DNA from: Desulfobacteraceae bacterium
GTDB taxonomy: Bacteria > Desulfobacterota > Desulfobacteria > Desulfobacterales > SKZT01
Reading direction: 5' to 3'
Assembly: GCA_011389745.1 (NCBI GenBank)
Contig: JAABTQ010000003.1
Coordinates: 75,520 to 139,519, forward strand
DNA length: 64,000 bases
Under the pieces are notes generated by a model, which saw nothing but the letters and a program-made list of their open reading frames with translations, was not told the DNA's origin and did not search any database. Both the position numbers and the translations under genes were made by a program. Below, in pieces: positions 63,101 to 64,000 of the stretch (its first letter is position 1; the number at the start of each line of letters is the position of its first letter).

Positions 63101-63640
63101 TTTTTGTCCGCTGGGTCTGAAAAGATCATCCGCTTCCGTTTGGAGTTGGTTCTGGATTTCCAGCAGGTTTGCGATTCCTGAACCGGCTGAAAAAACAAGA
63201 CGTCCCACATCCCCGCCGCCCTGGATGATGTCCTGTCCGCCACGAACAAGATCTTCGTAACCAATGCCGAACATGGTGGCAAAAAGGTCGGCGTCGATAC
63301 CGCTGACAAAGCGCTGCAAAAGGGTTTCCTCCAGCATGGTCTCATCGTCGGGTCCACGAAGCGTGTTGCCGCGCCCTTTGCGCCGGACAAATTTTAATAC
63401 ATCTCCATTGCAGGATCGAAGGGTTGCACCAATTCGCATTTTCGGATGCGGGTGCATAAAGTTGTCCGCTGATCGCGCCGGTATCCCATACAGTAAATGA
63501 CGTAATGCTCGCAGCGCAGAACTTTTGCCTGCTTCATTAGGGCCGTAAATGAGGTGAAATCCTTCCTGCCCGGCGCTTAAGTCAAGCACTTTATCTGTAA
63601 ATAGACCGAATGCAATCAGTTGCAGTTCATCGATTCTCAT
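60122..63640 (-). CDS. YhaN-type AAA/SMC-like ATPase
   Basis: A 1172-residue SMC/Rad50-like protein. The N-terminal half-site is MRIDELQLIAFGLFTDKVLDLSAGQEGFHLIYGPNEAGKSS (Walker A), then a long charged region with coiled-coil character (about 170-1000). The C-terminal half-site has MSDGTADQLYLALRLAGLEMYMENNEPIPFIVDDILIKFDNDRA (signature and Walker B). This is the architecture of B. subtilis YhaN and SbcC-like repair proteins. It starts within the stop of the YhaO-type gene (ATGA), so both are made together as an ATPase-nuclease pair. Confidence 0.88.
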   Translation of the reverse strand: MRIDELQLIAFGLFTDKVLDLSAGQEGFHLIYGPNEAGKSSALRALRHLLYGIPARSADNFMHPHPKMRIGATLRSCNGDVLKFVRRKGRGNTLRGPDDETMLEETLLQRFVSGIDADLFATMFGIGYEDLVRGGQDIIQGGGDVGRLVFSAGSGIANLLEIQNQLQTEADDLFRPSGQKQKINEALIQLNKSRIELKSVQLKGQDWHGHDKVLRRALEHKQKVQSELNTHQKKLNRLQRIQQALPLIAERKDLENDLKQYVDAVLLPEDFPEKRRDFNSKLASSQSQKDQSLKNIESCDKAISELFISHDLLDNGDAVEDIHLELGSQNKAVKDRVQLETRLSGLRAEIREILKNLDDNLSPEEAEKRRIKKTEALKIRKLGAEYERIVTRMEDARKRLPEITREIEEIGNDLNTNPAPLPFDAFRTALSDAEDFGSQEKQHRSEQADIKSMLKTIELEQNKLGLREKSFEEIESLAIPITETLRIFEERFDANDRLLSNFKNESKKVQGALIEVERQIEANRLEQEVPTEGDLLKARELRDTGWGLIARILDNESLSEESIQSYIENTPVSTTLVEAFDHNLKQADFISDRLRREADHVTKKVMLLSQKISQNDLLQQLEKDLEMAENERQELTQEWTQLWHPLGIDHRSPREMVQWGNDFKLLVQKVIDLRSRRTKSDELQKHIDANRLNLIQHVFAQETKSSHDNDSLTTLIKKAKSIITRREELLRKHEQRLHDQRKLEKELKAARSRLESSEKELGDWKIQWEKAVRPIGLNADAQPEEANVVMDELKNLFDKIKDAEILQKRIIGIDRDREAFIRKVTSLIEVVARDLANRPAPEAALELHHRLKQSREARTKKETLEKQVEQERRQFNKAIRNSAELEIQLKAMCEEAGCRDIDQLPEAEHRSSRRREIQFHLETNGDQLRRLSGGATVEEFIKETLEVDPDSIAGEILTLEETIETLTIEKSELDQTIGSEKNELSKMDGSAKAAGLAEHIQITLAGIENHAEQYARLKIATKVLSMAIERYRDKSQGPVLKRASALFNQITGGAFDSIRAEYDDKGQPVIVGIRSRDKEMVHVECMSDGTADQLYLALRLAGLEMYMENNEPIPFIVDDILIKFDNDRAAATLKVLAKISKKTQLIFFTHHHHLVHLADNYIQSSLLFHHHL

Positions 63641-64000
63641 TCACCAGCTCCTTTTTTCAGCAGCCGTTTGATAAGCATGGGGCGAACCTGTTCCAGCGTA
63701 TTTTTCATCCATGCGGTATCACTGAATTTTAAACCCTCCTCCATGGTTTTTAATTCCAAAGGAAGCTTTCTTTCCAAATCAGTCAGTTCACTGATGAGAT
63801 CCGGATGAACACTAGTTTCCGCATTTAATTCGTCAAGCAATTTCAGCAACTCACCAATGGCTCCATCCTTTTGTTCAGGAATCCGCCCTGAGTAAGGCAA
63901 TCTGGTGCCGATTTTTATTTTCTCCACCCAGACCCGACCGTTACAGGCATCCAGGGCTGCAGATCGAATTTCGTTCATCCAGCGTTCAGGGTCTGAAAAA
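63637..64000 (-). CDS. YhaO/SbcD-type DNA repair exonuclease, C-terminal part (gene cut by window end)
   Basis: The frame is open to the end of the window (SDPERWMNEIRSAALDACNGRVWVEKIKIGT...), giving about 120 C-terminal residues of a longer gene. It overlaps the YhaN-type gene by 4 nt and the pair matches the YhaO (metallophosphoesterase)-YhaN order. The visible part is the post-catalytic capping region; no metal-binding motif lies in the window, so the family call rests on context and C-terminal similarity. Confidence 0.65.
   Translation of the reverse strand, partial: FSDPERWMNEIRSAALDACNGRVWVEKIKIGTRLPYSGRIPEQKDGAIGELLKLLDELNAETSVHPDLISELTDLERKLPLELKTMEEGLKFSDTAWMKNTLEQVRPMLIKRLLKKGAGE

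Overview
The window looks like chromosome from a sulfate-reducing deltaproteobacterium (Desulfobacterota, probably Desulfobacterales-like). The main reason is a complete dsrMKJOP operon (9899-14928, minus strand), the membrane complex that feeds electrons into dissimilatory sulfite reduction. Most of the DNA is moderately AT-rich, with AT-rich spacers. One block (about 41.9-46.3 kb) is visibly GC-rich and looks acquired. No rRNA, tRNA or CRISPR array was found.

Layout. 0-4.6 kb holds housekeeping genes: the end of a WHy/LEA14-type protein, a tandem ACT-domain protein, trmJ-ndk, an FmdB-type zinc ribbon protein, a macro-domain hydrolase and NAD kinase. 4.7-9.6 kb is a livKHMGF branched-chain amino acid ABC operon. 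9.8-15.8 kb is dsrMKJOP, preceded by an RsbRD_N-domain protein with its own promoter. 15.8-20.3 kb has a NifU-like scaffold, UDP-sugar dehydrogenase and epimerase genes and an AEC carrier. 20.4-24.6 kb has a MoaD/HesA pair, a TetR regulator, a HAD/AIR-synthase fusion and a PhaR-like protein. 24.8-31.1 kb has a helicase, then a Cache-domain histidine kinase, an NtrC-type response regulator and an OFA-family transporter. The transporter has a sigma-54 promoter and three matching upstream dyads. 31.2-32.0 kb has tag (3-methyladenine glycosylase), preceded by a small membrane protein whose frame continues through an in-frame TGA and ends 1 nt before tag. This is a strong selenoprotein candidate. 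32.1-41.5 kb has an RpiR regulator, a four-subunit sarcosine oxidase-type operon (soxBDAG), an overlapping DUF3842/CooT pair, a CoA-disulfide-reductase-like flavoprotein and an orphan protein. 41.6-46.6 kb is the GC-rich TetR/HlyD/FtsX/ABC/DUF6448 efflux cassette. 46.6-51.4 kb is an unusual operon: ATP-grasp ligase, lysine-2,3-aminomutase-like radical SAM enzyme and M20 peptidase, interrupted by a vapB plus decayed vapC module between 31-bp direct repeats. 51.4-52.0 kb holds interspersed repeats. 52.0-64.0 kb has a 1211-residue hybrid histidine kinase, a lipoprotein, a DUF4412-type protein, an arsR/permease/thioredoxin cassette, mobB and a yhaO-yhaN DNA-repair pair cut by the window end.

The points most worth following are the TGA-containing small membrane protein; the ATP-grasp/aminomutase/peptidase operon as a possible beta-amino-acid pathway; the duplicated gene start left by the vapBC insertion; and the sigma-54 regulon candidate. 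All functional calls come from reading the sequence and recalling families; no database search was run.
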